A DNA stretch of 64,000 nucleotides, taken from contig JAQPZY010001675.1 in assembly GCA_029931535.1 (NCBI GenBank), positions 7,153,501-7,217,500 of the forward strand, written 5' to 3'. Under the pieces are notes generated by a model. The model was given only the letters and a program-made list of their open reading frames with translations. It made no database searches and had not been told where the DNA came from. A program made the position numbers and the translations under genes. The DNA is from Margaritifera margaritifera (lineage: Eukaryota; Mollusca; Bivalvia; Unionida; Margaritiferidae). The first letter of the stretch is position 1. Each line of letters opens with the position of its first letter. Below are positions 24,640 through 37,817 of this stretch, piece after piece.

Positions 24640-26340
24640 AATTACTTACCTGATCATAAAATGCTAGGAGAACATTCACTACCATGGAAAATCCAGCCCT
24701 TCCAAGTGAAAAAAGATGTTAATCATGTCTTTTGTCTTGTGTTAGCATTCAAAGTATTAAGAATACTGATAACTTGGAGGGTTGAAGTGATACTAATTTA
24801 CATAAGATCAGATGGAAGAACATAACTCCAGAGATATTGCTATTCATGGTATCTTTTACTATGGTAAACATACTTTTCTAAATATCTTTATAATTTTTTT
24901 CTCAAGTTCCTTTTCTTAATATGTCATTTGAGAATTTATATAAACATTTGAAACATTATTTGTGGAATTACTGTGGTGATTTCCTTTTAAAAGCATTTTA
25001 AACTATTGTTTCAAGTATTATCATCAACGGAACAATATCCATGGGGATAACTACTATCAGGTTTAATCAGTTACTGAAATTTGAGTTACCTCCCTTTACA
25101 TAATAAACCTGACATGAAAGGCCAGCGATTCTACACTTTGTTACTAATTTTAGTAAGACCATAAAGTTTCTTACACATATTAGTAATACAAACTATATTT
25201 AGAAAATGAGAATGGACACTATGCCATAAGCATGGGGGAATTCAAATCCCTCAAAGCCAATAAGAGTATAAAATGACATTTGCTTGTAGATATGAAAATC
25301 AGCCAAGAGTGGTCTCTCCCTGAATAGAGGGACTGGTACAAAATCCTGTCATTCATCAGTTACTATTTTAGAGGAAGTGCATGCTCTTCCAGGGATGTAA
25401 CTGCAGGAAGAGCTTGGGAAGGAGTACCCATATTATGATCTGGTAAGTATTATTGAAGAAACCTATTTTACTCCAAAAATTGGTTTCTTCTTCAAGTACA
25501 TTACCTGATCATATTCGGTTAGTAGAATAGGTAAGAGGTGGTGGGAGTTACATCCCATTACCCTGGAGTTGCCCCTAGCTCTGGTTTCTTAATGTATGCA
25601 AAGCAGCTTCAAGTCTTATGTGAGATACAGGCTAGCAGCTTCAAGTCTTATGTGAGATACATGAGATCCAAGCTAGTTTTAGCACAGACCAATGAAAGGA
25701 CACATTTGTCCACCCTGAATCCAGTGAAAGTTGAGTAATCGGAGTTGCTATGAAACTGTTGAGTGACCTGGGGAGGTAGCCTGTTACACTGCTGATATAG
25801 GTTCCATCAGGTCAAATTAAGCCCTTGGAATGAAAGATCTCTCAGATATAATCTCGAGAATGTTGTCAGACCTCCATCCCATGGCTTGAATGATGTAGGT
25901 CAGGGAACAGTTTTGCTTGAATGCTATGATGGTGGCGACTGCTCCAACCTCATGAGTTGATACGTGTAAGAAATTCATAATGTCAATTCCCTTTTAAGAT
26001 AAGCGGGATCCAGGACGAAAGAGACAATGCAGAAATATCATCCCTTCCTTGTTTGAGTGGAAAGAACAAGTGAGATTTCCTTCTGATGATTGGCTCAGTA
26101 AGTTTTAGGTACCAGTTCAATGCCCTAATGGGGTCCTGAAGACACCCATGAGAAGAAGGGTCCAAAGAAGACTTGAGTTTCAAAATCAAAGACTGACTTC
26201 CCATGACTTGAGTGAAGCAATGAAGATTAGTCAGCTCTCAAGGATGTAGAATAGGCCTAATGCATCCTTGTGAATGTCGTACAAGGTGACTAATGAAGGC
26301 AAACCTTTGTGCCATGGAATGCATCCTGTGATGATGTTCC
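24640..26340. repeat. Long interspersed repeat, copy A (paired with 38.75-39.6 kb)
   Basis: Phrases such as GGAGAACATTCACTACCATG, AGAGGGACTGGTACAAAATC, TTCCAGGGATGTAA, TATTGAAGAAACCTATTTTAC and GCAGCTTCAAGTCTTATGTG recur in order at 38,760-39,260. A long imperfect palindrome lies at 25,430-25,520 (ATGATCTGGTAAGTATT...GAAGAAACC against GGTTTCTTCTTCAAGTACAT, TACCTGATCAT). No protein is readable. It lies in the exon 5-6 intron. Confidence 0.65.
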
Positions 26341-27060
26341 AAATGAAAAGGTATTGCAAAAAGTGCTGTTTATATAAATAATATGACTTTCTGTTATAAG
26401 GATTTTAACTTTGTTTTGTCTTTACCTTTGTTTTGTATACCTTATTTTGGATACTGAAACTTACTTGGCATTATATAGCCTGTGCTGATGTGCCATTAAA
26501 TCCTATACATACACAATATATACAAACAGACATACTTGGATTCCCTAACTTACTGAATGATCTTGGGAATCAAAAGGGTTGGGGGAAAGGCATTCCAATT
26601 CAATGAAAGGTCATTGACTGCTCAGGCTTTCTGATTTGGGACTGCTGAGACAAGGTTGGGAGCTTGGTGTTCCATCTTGTCATAAAAAGGTCCATAAGGG
26701 TTTACCCCAAAAGGTGCAGATTTGACTGAAGACCATGGACCATTCTGTGTGAATCAGTTTATTCCATCTGCTAAGCCTGCCTGTTATGTGGCAGACTTAA
26801 ATGTGGATATGCCGGTGATGACACCACCCAAGAAAATCCCAAACATGATGGTATAGATCCAAGAACTTGGTTCCCCCTTGCCTTCTGAGATAACTGATGA
26901 AAGTTGAGTTGTCAGAAAGAATCTGGATGTCCTTTTCAGATAACATCTCCTACCAAGATTGAACAGCATTTGCTATAATGTCTTTCATGTCCAGGAGATG
27001 GAGTTCAGACTACAAGAAAAGCCTTTATTACTTAGAACTAGAGTTCTACAGAATGTTATG
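26341..27060. other. Intron, no recognised gene
   Basis: A+T-rich sequence possibly continuing the 24.6-26.3 kb repeat. No exon or RNA gene was found. Confidence 0.4.
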
Positions 27061-27074
27061 TCTCACCTGCTCTG

Positions 27075-27420
27075 CTCTGGCATAATTAAACAAGAATCCT
27101 TCGAAGGGACTGATGCTCTAATGGGCGACAAAAAATTTCCAGGAATTCAAGATAAGACCTTTTTTTCTTTCTTTTCTCTAGTGTTGCAACCATCTCTGAT
27201 ATTCTTCAGCGATAACAAGAGTTTCAAATTAGCTGCTGTGGTGCACATATTGGATGTCAGATTGGCACTGTGGTGATTAGTACCCTCTAAGATGAATACA
27301 CACATCAAATTGCATGACTGTACATATGACAGTGTCAGAGCAACTGTGCTAAAAGCAAAGACATAATGTTGACACCTATGCCAATGGCAACAATAATTCT
27401 GCTGCAGGTGAGACAAACAA
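27075..27420. repeat. Fused pieces of two repeat families
   Basis: 27,090-27,270 is the left end of the TTTTCAAGATGGC family (AACAAGAATCCTTCGAAGGG, then AATTTCCAGGAATTCAAGAT). At GGTGATTAGTACCCTCTAAG (27,271) it switches to the unit seen at 400-660. A poly-C run of about 20 bases follows at 27,438. Confidence 0.7.
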
Positions 27421-28139
27421 AAATGTTAAATTTGCCCGCCCCCCCCCCCCCCCCCCCCATTAAACACTCGACACTACAAAGTTTTTAGAAGTCTCCAGTA
27501 GCCACTGTAAACATTAATTATCATGCAGGAAATAAGTTCAGACTAAAGTGATCCTGACAACAAAATGTTGGCCCCTTTTCTAATTAAAGTTTTCTTTTCT
27601 TCAATTTTTCTCATTACATTTAATTTTAAAATTTAAAATTTAAACTTGTAATTGGCACTATATAGCCAGTATTGTGCTGACATACCATTAAAGCACCTAT
27701 CCACCTACCTACCTACAGGACATAAAAGTCATACAACAATACAAAAGAGCATTCTCTTCTGTGATATAAAGTAGAGGAATGATAACAAGTTCATAAAAAC
27801 CAGAGATTAATGTAGCTTTTGTATTCTATTTTGAAATCATTGCTCTTAAAATCTGCTACAGAAGCTATTATCATTGTCCACCCCTGATTTTACTGGGATA
27901 AAGTCATAGGCTTTGAGCAGCCTTGGAGTGACAGACAATATCAGAAGCATAGTTCACGACTCTGTAATTACCTGGATTAGTCACTACAGCTGAGGCCTCA
28001 CATGAAATGAATGCAGTCCACTGATCTAATTCCTATCACAAAATACACTGTATAGTAATTAATATGGAAAGTTTACCACTTAATAAACATATTTATTTCT
28101 ACTTTAACTGCACTGTTAGAAAGAAACACCTGTAGAGAC

Positions 28140-29470
28140 TATTATGTATATAGCAATGAAAAATCGGTGGTCATGACCTAAACACAAATATTTAACATAT
28201 GTTAGTAAAGCACACAATTTATGTCACAGTGACCCTCTTTCATTGCAAGTGTGTAGTACTAACAGAGATGCATTCAATTATCAAGTTTTATGACTCAAAC
28301 ATAAACAGCATCCAATTAATGAACTTTAAATACAACATTTCACCAATAAATGAACTTTAAACACACAATTTCAACAAAGTAATTTAAAGATGAAATATAG
28401 GTCATTGCGACTTCTTTTAGCAATAAAGTTGTAATACTTATCAAGATGCATTTCCTCACCAAGTTTCATAATTCTAGTAAGGATATTAGGTATATAGCAT
28501 GCCAAAAACTCATGTGGCCATGACTTGATGCAAAAACTTAACCAAAGGTAGCAAAAGATTAAATAAAGGTAATGATGAGCTTTTTGTTGTAAGAGTGTAG
28601 TACTCACAGAGATGCATATCATCATCAATTTCATGATTCTATCATGAACAGTGCAGAGAAAAGAACATCAAATACAAAATTTAATCCAAGTCAGTGAAAC
28701 ATAAAATATGGACCATAATGACTTACTTTTGCAATGATACAGTAGTGCTCATCAAGATGCATCCCCTCACCAAGTTTTATGATTTAAGATATGATAGAAT
28801 GTACATAGCATGCAATACCCCCATGTGGTCATATGCTAAATGCAAAACTTAACCTAGGATTAAAATAAAAAAGGTCAGAGTGACCTTTTTTGTACTGGTG
28901 TGGTACTAACAGTATGTAATTATGTATGTACAGGGTTTAATGCAGAGTAAGTTTATGTGTTTTAAACAAAAATGCATTTAAACAAATATAAAGGCAACAA
29001 AGGGAAAATCCTACAAGGTCAAATTTTTATATAAACTGCACTCTTTTAACAAGTTCAGGACCTTTTCAGATGGTATGCATCCTAGGGACAAAAAGATTGC
29101 CCCTATTAGTCACCTCTTTAAACATGCCAGAGGGTGTACTGGGCCTATTCCACATATACAAGACCGCAGAGGGTGGGGTGAGAGGTTGGAGGCATGTTGT
29201 ACTATTCTACCAGAGATGCATAGATCATCTAGTATGATGATTCCAGCATGAACAAAGTTTGAGAATTAAACTTAAAATACAAATTTTAACCAAATTCAGT
29301 GAAACATGAAATATGGATCACAGTGACCCACATTTGTTATGAGGGTTTAGTATTCATCAAGATGCATCTCCTCAACATATTTCATGATTTCAGGTATGTA
29401 TAGAGGATGCAAAAAACCTGAGCTAAACACAAAAACATAAACAAGAATGTACAAATAATGTACACATATG
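28140..29470. repeat. Array of about 150-180-bp units with CACCAAGTTTTATGATT core
   Basis: Cores at 28278, 28460, 28624, 28769, 29227 and 29369, each with AGATGCATCTCCTCACCAAG, a GTGTAGTACTCA-type phrase and CATGTGGCCATGACTTGATG. A different block (about 28,980-29,200, including CATGCCAGAGGGTGTACTGG) is inserted in the middle. Confidence 0.7.
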
Positions 29471-29479
29471 CACAAAGGG

Positions 29480-30720
29480 TTAGCCGACTCCCCAGGGGGT
29501 AGGTGCATAAAAAACTCACTCTAAACTGTTAGCTAGGACATAATAACAAAGAATGAATAAGATGCAGTGAAGCTGTACATATGTATATACTTTCTATGTG
29601 TGGACACCAACACTGACACTGATGATAGTACATTTGTAGAGCTGAGCCAAAAAAAACAAAAAACAATAGAATACTCAGTACGTTAGATGTGTTCAATGAA
29701 TTTCCCTTTGAATGGAAATTGTAAAATACTTAGAATAGACGTAAAGCAAGGAATTAAATTATATCTTGTGTCTCTCTTTGAAAATTAAATATTGGAATGA
29801 ACATAATATTGGGAGAATGTACACATTCAAGGGTAATATACCAGCTATCCTACCTAAATAATACTTTATTTGCTGGTTTCAAATATTACCTGTTGCTTAT
29901 TTTCATTAGGCATATTACGCACATTGATAGGCTGGACCGTCTTCTTGAAACCATCATAGAATATCACCTCATAGGAACCTGGCAAAAGAATTCCATATTG
30001 TAATTACACAACCTGTTTTAGGATTTTTCATTATAAAAATGGATATCATTTGAAAATACTATGAATTTATTTTTTTTCATCGTCTACAAATTGTCATGAA
30101 TTTTATGGTTGCTACAAACCACCAATTTAAAGACCTGACAAACAATGATGTTTCTATGGAAATGATATGACCATCGTTCCCCAATCCACAAATACAACAG
30201 ACAAAACATGTAACTTTTCACAAAAGCACAGAAGTTGATAGCCATAAAAATAAATTAATGCACAATAATAAGAAGGCTGCATATAGCCACATTTGTCTGA
30301 ATACTATATCATACATTAGGAGCTGAGAAAGAAGTCATTAGAAGAAGAAGAGCTAGTGGTTAGTCTTAACAAAATACATGTATTTTAACTTAAGTACCAG
30401 AAGTACTACATGGGGGTTATTTTACATACAACCTGTGCACAAATTTAACTATGAGAAGTATTAGAGGGTTACTTTAAATGTAAATGTGTAAAGTCATGGG
30501 CTATATAGTGGTTGAAATTAGTCTTGAGGAAATCCTGGAGTGAAGACTGAGAATATTGATTGCGAATTTCAGTGAGGAGCATGTATAAAATTAAAAATAG
30601 GTACTTCATATTGTTGTTGTTAAGGTCAGGATGCTAGATGTAGGACTCAATTACTTTAAATTCTGAAGCAAACATTTGAAAGGATGCTAATTTTCAAGCA
30701 TGTCATCCTTGCATTTATTC
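29480..30720. other. Intron around exon 4, no other feature
   Basis: Apart from exon 4, only A+T-rich sequence is visible. Confidence 0.45.
29890..29978 (-). CDS. PHF20: PHF20-like exon 4: second half of Tudor domain 2
   Basis: Acceptor TTTTGCCAG|GT completes a Gly codon; two bases plus 29 codons follow, ending CAG|GTAATA (phase 0). The translation GSYEVIFYDGFKKTVQPINV then RNMPNENKQQ matches the closing strands of the second Tudor domain (family pattern T-x-V-x-F-Y-D-G-V/F) and the helix after it. The DGSY join across the intron is what the family shows (DGTY or EGTF). Confidence 0.88.
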
Positions 30721-30734
30721 ATGATTTATGACTA

Positions 30735-31115
30735 TTTCACTGAAACAAGAGTACTGCAAATGACACATTATACGCTCACAACGTGTTTAATAGTTCTTTA
30801 TGCAGATGACATAAATTTTAGTGCAGAAATAATTTTTCTTTTTTCAGTCACAGTGACTTTGACCTTCGACATTTTGACCCCAAAATCCATTGGGCTTCTT
30901 CATTACCCTATGTGCAAGTCATCCACAAAATCGAGTTCAGGTCTGTAATGCAGAACTAATGTTATTGTGCAGAAACTATTTTTCTTTTTTCCAGTCACAA
31001 TGACCTTGACCTTTGAGCATTTTACTTCAAAATTGATAGGATTCTTCCTTACCCCAAGTGCAAGCCCTCCACAAAGTTTGGTAAGTGTAGATGGTGGAGA
31101 ACTTGACAACATCAT
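30735..31115. repeat. Short copy of the TGACCTTGACC array family
   Basis: AACAAGAGTACTGCAAATGA at 30,744 matches the left edge at 17,706. Two units with CAGTCACAGTGACTTTGACC and CAGTCACAATGACCTTGACC (about 165 apart) follow, each with CCACAAA(A/G)T and CAGAAAC(T)ATTTTTCTTTT. Confidence 0.8.
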
Positions 31116-31224
31116 AACATATTAAGTTCCTCCTTATATCAGGTGTATAATAAGTTTGAAATTTTAGCATGGGTATTTAATGAATTTAGTCATAGCAACA
31201 TTTATTAAAAAAATCTCAATATAC

Positions 31225-32720
31225 TGATATAGTGTAACAAGAGTCCACTGAAGGGATTGACACTCTACTGGGTGAAAAGAATTTCCAGGAATTCAAGATA
31301 AGACTATTTCTTCCTTTTAACTGCTGAGTGTTGAAACCATCTCTGATATTCATCAGTGATAACAAGATTTTCATATTAGCTGCTGTGGTGGGCATATTGG
31401 ATGTCAGATTGGCACTTTTCATTTAGGACAAAGCAGACATCATCAGAAGTCTTTTGGTGAAATCCCCATGTCATAATGATCATCCATTCAAGGGGAGTAG
31501 TGACAACAAGATTTTCAAGACAGCTGTTGTGGCAGCTATATTGGATGTAAAACTTGCATTATTTTCATTTAGGACCAACTAGGTATCATAAAAAGTCTGT
31601 TGGTGAAAACTGCATGTTGATATAGCCATCCATTTAGGAGGAGTAGAGATAACAATATTTTCAAGATAGCCACCATGGTGTCCATATTGAGGGTTAGTCA
31701 TTTTCATTTAGGACCAACTAGACGCCATAAGAACTCTTCTGATGAAAACCGTATCTCAAAATGACTTTCCATTTAAGAGAAGTTGCAAAAACAAGATTTT
31801 CAAGATGGCCAGTTTAATTTAGGATCAACGAAACATTGCCGATATGACCATTTATTCAGGAGAAGTAGTGATAACAAGATTTTTAAGATAACTGATGTGG
31901 TGGCCATATTGGGTGTCAGATTGGCACCATTTTCAGTTAGGACCAAGTAGATATCATACGAAGTCTTTTGGCAAAAACCTCATGTTGATACGAACATCCA
32001 TTCAGGAGGATTAGTGAGGACAAGATTTTCAAGATGGCCACTGTGTGGTTGCCATATTGGATGTCAGATCGGCAACATTTTCATTTAAGATCAACTGGAC
32101 ATCTTAAGAAGTGAAAACCCTCTTGTCAATATGACTTTCTATTCAGGAGGAGTTGTGATAAGAAGACATACTGGATGTCAGATCAGCACATTTTAATTTA
32201 GAACCATCATAAGAAGTCTTTCGGTGAAAACCCCATGTTGATACGACCATCCATGTAGGAGGAGTAGCAATAACAAGATTTTCAAGATGGCCAGTGTGGT
32301 GGACATATTGGGCATACGATCTACACCATTTTCATTTAGGACCAACTAGACATAAGTCATTTAGTGAAAACCCCATGTTGATAAGACCATCCATTCATGA
32401 GGAGCAGCGACAAGATTTTCAAGATGGACGTCAGATTGGCACCATTTTAATTTAGGACCAACTAGACATCATAAGTCTTTTAGTGAAAACCCCATGTTGA
32501 TATGACCATCCATTCAAAAGAAGTAGTGATACAAGATTTTCAAGATGGCCACTATGTTGGATGTCCGAGCAGCACCATTTTCATTTAGGGCTAACTAGAC
32601 CATGAGATGATTGTGTGTGTGTAAAGTTTTATGGTAATCCTCCAAATAGTTTAGGAGGAGTAGTGATAAAAAACTTGTGCTAATGGATGGATGGACGAAC
32701 AAAAAACCATCCCATAAGAT
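31225..32720. repeat. Array of about 145-bp units with TTTTCAAGATGGC core, copy 2 (longest)
   Basis: Left edge AACAAGAGTCCACTGAAGGG. Cores at 31507, 31651, 31792, 31875 (deleted unit), 32021, 32274, 32411 and 32532. The right end has GTGTGTGTAAAGTTTTATGG, TTTAGGAGGAGTAGTGATAA and GGATGGATGGACGAAC. The units are 75-90% alike by eye. Confidence 0.85.
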
Positions 32721-33171
32721 CTGGCAGTATGATGAACAAAAAGGGAGAAGGAGAATTGAAGTGCTTGTAATCGGATGAATACTTGCCATTGTTAAACAGT
32801 GTTAATATCTGAATGACCTCCAAAAAATAATTCACATTATGGCATCACATAAAGCTATAGTCAGAACTAGAAATATGTAAAGAAGATACAGATGTCCCTG
32901 TCAATGTGGTGTATTCAACAGCATCTTGGTTCAAGATGAAATGTTACATTTCCAAGTCAAACAGCAAAATAAAGTTTTTCAAATTTTATAAAAGTTATGT
33001 GAAAATCAAACCAGACCTAGGTCTTTTCAATACAAAGGTCCATAACATATTTGGTTTCAATCCATAAAGTCCTTCAAATGTTAGTGGAATCAGTAATGCA
33101 AGGATAGATTAACTGATCTGTGTTTAATGAAAGGTCATATCATGCCAAAACACACCATAGCTGCTGACCTG

Positions 33172-33243
33172 GCTGGGTCAGGAATCAAACTTGCACCCTT
33201 ATGGTCACAAGTACAGCACGTTAAGAAATGAACCACCATGGCT
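33172..33243 (-). mobile_element. tRNA-derived SINE head
   Basis: On the minus strand GCCATGGTGGTTCATTTCTT, AACGTGCTG, then GGGTGCAAGTTTGATTCCTG resemble pol III box A and box B of a tRNA, with roughly tRNA spacing. The stems are eroded, so it is a SINE or tRNA relic, not a working tRNA. Confidence 0.5.
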
Positions 33244-34034
33244 CTTGATGCAAAGACAAACATCCAATACAAATAGAGGCTGTAATTGGATCAAATTCTG
33301 ATGCAAATATGTGAGAATCAAGATTGACCTGGCTCTTCACAATATAAACCTTTATTATCACATGCTTTTCAAAAAGGCATTGGGATATCACGATACTCTC
33401 CATTTGTCCCTCTGTATGTCCATTACTACATCTCCAAATAAATCCCTGGGTATAAATTCACAAAATGTTTTAATTAGGTTACACCTGTAAAAGCCATCTG
33501 CGAGAGGGCTTTCATACTTGACTCCCACTCCTGGGGTCCCTAGGAGGAGGTAAAAAATCATGTGTACTGCAAGTTAAATTCCAATGACATGTCCAAATAT
33601 TTTCAAACCAAACTTCATATATGCAGTCAAAGCAGGAAGATGCATCATATATGTAATCAATTTTGCACTGTGACCCTTGGGTCTCTGTCAGTGTTGTGTG
33701 GGGAATGGAGGGTGAGAATAAGGAAAGGGGTATTTTTTTGTTGTTGAATATATAGTTAAAAATGTGAGGATATGTGATGACAAGAAATTGCAGTTGTCCT
33801 AATATTAAACTTGGATTCAATCGATTAAGTCATTGAGAAGTTATTGAGTGGAAACAATGTCACGATGCAAGGGCATGCCTTGAGGTCCAACAAGGGCTGT
33901 AAGTCAGTCAAATTATATCATAAATAGATCAAAATCAAACCTGATCTAACTTTTTTAGAAAAAAGCATTGAACTGGACACAGATTTCATGATGCAAGGAC
34001 ATACCTTTAGGTCAATCACATTTTGACATAAATA

Positions 34035-34200
34035 CAGTAAAACCTGCCTTAGCGGACACCTCCATAAAGACAACAGATGCTTATAAAAGACAATTGTTAA
34101 TTTTCATACTATTTTTACCTCTATATATTAAAAGGACACTAGCCCATAAAGAATACTCATTTTCTGTCCCATTAGTGTCCTTTGAAGACAGGTTTGAGTG
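34035..34200. mobile_element. Pogo-like MITE, 166 bp, TA-flanked
   Basis: Ends CAGTAAAACCTGCCTTAGCG and AGACAGGTTTGAGTG (inverted, with mismatches), with TA on each side (34033-34034 and 34201-34202). Sub-terminal GGACACCTC / TAGTGTCC phrases are inverted too. It is in the exon 3-4 intron, about 380 bases from exon 3. Confidence 0.7.
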
Positions 34201-34581
34201 TAAATCAAAATCAAACCCGACTTTCCTCACAAAAAAGCCTCATGCAGAATTTGGTTTCAATCCATGAAGTATATCCTAATTTACTGAGTGGAAACCACAT
34301 TCATGACATAAACTTCTACATCATACAAGGACTGTAACTCAGTCAAATTTTGACAGAAATAGGTTAAAATACCACTCAACTAAGATCTTGTTTACACTTG
34401 GTTTCAATGCATAATGTAAATCACAACTAACTGAGCTGAAATGAAATTCATGGCAAACATAATCTGATGTTCACATGAGTGGACAGAGAGACATGAGTTA
34501 CAGTATATTTAAAATATGTGGAAGGCATAAAAACTGAAGTTGGATTAATGAAACTGAACTATGTGTTATCAAAATTCATAC

Positions 34582-34666
34582 CATCTGAATTAATGCCGAT
34601 GACTTTTGCAGGATACATCTTGCAATCTGTCCATTTGGCATACACCTGTTCTCCGACCCTGTGCAT
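34582..34666 (-). CDS. PHF20: PHF20-like exon 3: first half of Tudor domain 2
   Basis: This 85-nt exon (28 codons plus one base) lies between acceptor TTTGGAACAG and donor G|GTATGA. It encodes VGEQVYAKWTDCKMYPAKV followed by IGINSD. The pattern G-E-x-V-x-A-x-W-T-D-C-x-x-Y-P-A-K matches the second Tudor domain of PHF20/PHF20L1 almost residue for residue. It starts in phase 0 and ends in phase 1, fitting both neighbours. Confidence 0.9.
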
Positions 34667-34669
34667 CTG

Positions 34670-36530
34670 TTCCAAAGATAAATAAAACAGTGGTGTTATT
34701 AAAATTTTTGTTGTTGGAGGGGATCTGAAGTAGAGGTTGTTTCATACTATCAATGTTTGATAAATCGTAATGTTTTCTTTGGCAATAATGTATCACAACT
34801 GAGACTCAAAATATCGATACTGGCTGATAGTAGAATGAAACATGTACTAAATCAATATTAACTGTCCAAAACTTAACAAGTTTTGTAGTGTTCAAATGAA
34901 GTAACAATAAGACTGCTTAAACCATGTATAAAAACTGTTTGTTTCCTTATACCTACTATATCTATTGCTACACACACACTATTTCTAAATTACACTCTAC
35001 TACTAATTTTGGTCTATCAAGAGATAGTCATTAATTCTCATAAGGTTTTAAAATAATACCCTATGTACATTTTGACTCATTTGGTAAATAGTTTTTTTTT
35101 CACCTGATGCTTACCCCATAGACTTATTAATAATCTAACCAGAAATGCGAAATAAAATATTTCCTGTTTCTTTTTCATTTAATATTATTTTAGTGCATCT
35201 GAACATATACAAGAAAGACAAAAAGACAAGAACATTTTTGTTTTGGATTAGTTCCAGTAATTCAGCCTATCTAACAATAGATTTCTGCAATGATTCAAGG
35301 GATGTTTGTTTTGTGAAGTTCTGCATGCAAAGAATCCAGGAGGATGACATCCCCACTTGTCATGGACACACTTGTAATTATTTACAGTTTCATTGTAATT
35401 TATGTCTGTAATACTACAGTGATATATATCACATACATGAATAGGACACAGACAACTAACTCAATTCCCACAGACCGTAATGCTAATCTTTGGCCACATT
35501 GCCATACTTTCATGGTACGACCAGCAAATCATGCTTAATCCTATGAACAATCTATCCAAGAGGGAACTTTTAAATTATGAAAATGATATGCTGCTTGGCT
35601 CATTTTTGAGAAAAATTCCGTTGTACAGTACACATATCATGGATTTCAGATTGCCCACTTAATATAGTGGATGTGGACACAGTGGGCAAGGAATTAAATG
35701 TCCACTATGGATGGTGTATGTCCACTATGTCTGATGGATGTCCACTAAGCCTACTGGACAACCACTCTAATGTAGTAGAACTACATCACAGATGTTATTG
35801 CAGCCGTAGTGGGTTTTATGACACCCCTTTCTGATTGTATTGAATTCACCCTGCAAGTCAACACACTGAACAAACAGATGGGAGAAACTCCGACACCGTA
35901 AACCCAACAATGGCTGGTGTCAATTTTATACCTTTACCTGTACAAACTATACAGTAGTAACACTGCCTATGATATTTTTCAGTGGCCTGGCAATAGACAC
36001 ACACAGACAAACATGTGTAACAGAAAAAAATATCAGCTATTCAATTTATTGGATATTTTCCCACCCTCTCCATGACAAAGCGTACATCAGAAAAACTGCC
36101 TAGCAAAACATACACCCCTGTTGATTGACTACATATACATGTACCTGGTAGCATATACAAATCTGAAAATTTACATACTGTTCTGCATCAGGTGGTAACT
36201 TTTCGATGTTCTTTCTTAATAAATGATTTGTTAAAAAAATACTTGTTATACTGGTTATTATTTTATCATTGTTTCCATTTAATATCCATACTATTTACAA
36301 GGCCCCCTTTTAACAAATTACTGAAAAGCAGTTTAGAAATAAAAAATGAAAACCCCATCTTACTATAGATGCATAATACGTTATGTAAGATAGTTATCAT
36401 TTATTGCATTGGTCCTCAAGCTAAATTTTCAAACAAGTTTATATCAAGTAAACAGCTTAATTAAATTATCAAACTGAATAAATATCACAGACACATGTGG
36501 CAATAATAATATTAACTAGACCTTGGGATG
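34670..36530. other. Intron around 35-36 kb with a small internal repeat
   Basis: A short repetitive patch at 35,655-35,790 carries TGTCCACTATG-type words about every 25-30 bases (GTGGACACAGTGGGC, ATGTCCACTATGTCTG, TGTCCACTAAGCC). Nothing else is recognisable. Confidence 0.45.
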
Positions 36531-37220
36531 AATGTGTGTGCAAAGTTTCATGGCAATCCTCCAAGTTGTTTAGGAGAAGCAGCAAAAACAAACTTGTGTT
36601 AATGGACGGACGGACGAACGATGGACAACTGGCCATCCCATAAGCTCTTCTGATCTATAACCAGTAGTGCTAATCATTAGAGTGTTGACAAGCGCAGCCA
36701 ATCAGATGTAAGATCACATCATTAATAATAATAATAATAATATTATCAAACTTGTGCAATATCTTGATGATATAAGCCTATATTCTAAGTTTGACCAAAA
36801 TCTGATCAAAAATATGTCCTCCCAGATGGTAACAAGCACAGTCAATTAGATAAAAGATCATCTAATTATCATGCATTGATCTTGCTAATTATTAAAACTG
36901 TCCAAGAGCTTGATGATATAAGCCCATATTTCATGTTTGATAAATACTGGATCAGAAATATGGTCTATAGCATGGTAGTAAGCTCAGCCAATCAGATACA
37001 AGATCACCTCATGAATATTGATGGGTCTCACTCATTATCGAACTCATCAGAGATCTTGATGATATAAGCCTATGTTCTAAGTCTGATCAAAACCAGATCA
37101 CAACAATGGCCTCCAGAGTGATAACAAACAGTTGATGATGGCCAGACAGACAGACAATATACTATGCACAATGGATGCAGGGCCATACAATAAGCTCACT
37201 TGCCCTACGGTCAGGTGAGC
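36530..37220. repeat. Tail of the AAGATGGC family joined to a 140-bp-unit array
   Basis: 36,530-36,670 is the right end of the 31.2-kb family (GAATGTGTGTGCAAAGTTTC ... CTCTTCTGATCTATAACCAG). From 36,680 the units of the 20.5-kb family follow (about 36,716, 36,860, 37,007), ending GGTCAGGTGAGCTAAAAATG at 37,200. Confidence 0.75.
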
Positions 37221-37800
37221 TAAAAATGAGTTGTTTTAATTGTAGCTACTCGGCGGCTAAACTGACTTTATTTTGATAATTGTTGAGGACTAAATGATCC
37301 TTTGACATGATGACAAAATCTAATTAACAGATTAATTGTCTTCAGTCATACACAATATGTGAAAGGTGCTGATGTCACAGTAACATCTAAGTGTAGGATC
37401 AGCCTCAATTTCTTGATACAATTGCATACCATGGACAAATGATAAGTTTAGACCTTTGGCTAATCTGTAATTGTTCTTCAAAATTTGCAGTGATATATTC
37501 CAAAATAAATTTCAAGTTGTAATAAAATACACATATTTGTTGTCTTTTCTCTTTATTTTAGTCAATTCTTTTTCAATCTGGATGTACTACTTAAGATCTA
37601 ATACATGTATCCATAACAGGGCCATTGAGATTATAATTTTCATGTATCAATGAAAGTTGCTAGGACCACCCCATTTCCCAACAACTGTTCACAAATACTT
37701 GAGTCTCCCTTGCTATTTCAGTCCTTTGCTAATCCTACAGCTGATGCTTATGGCTCCCATTGCATGCGAGTTATTGAAGGAGAGGTTACAAACAGAGAGA
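37215..37800. repeat. Segmental duplication, copy B, abutting exon 2
   Basis: Same-orientation match to 19,060-19,900 (see there). Similarity fades at about 37,790, just before the exon 2 donor at 37,816-37,817. Confidence 0.6.
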
Positions 37801-37817
37801 TTGAGAAAGATGATTAC

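Larger units (their letters stand above)
33000..34480. repeat. Array of about 150-180-bp units with TTGGTTTCAATCCATAAAGT core
   Basis: Cores at 33049, 33810, 34249 and 34397 with GTGAAAATCAAACCNGAC, GGCTGTAAYTCAGTCAAATT and GAGTGGAAAC phrases. It is interrupted by a SINE head (33.2 kb) and a 166-bp MITE (34.0 kb). Confidence 0.65.

Noticed and set aside
27970..28034. Minus-strand exon candidate (ELDQWTAFISCEASAVVTNP) with AG and GT edges
   Set aside because: It would start in phase 0 and end in phase 1. Exon 4 ends in phase 0 and exon 5 starts in phase 0, so including it would break the frame. No family similarity was seen.
32595..32789. 64-codon minus-strand frame at the end of the 31.2-kb array
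   Set aside because: Translation of the repeat tail; corresponding frames in sister copies are not conserved.
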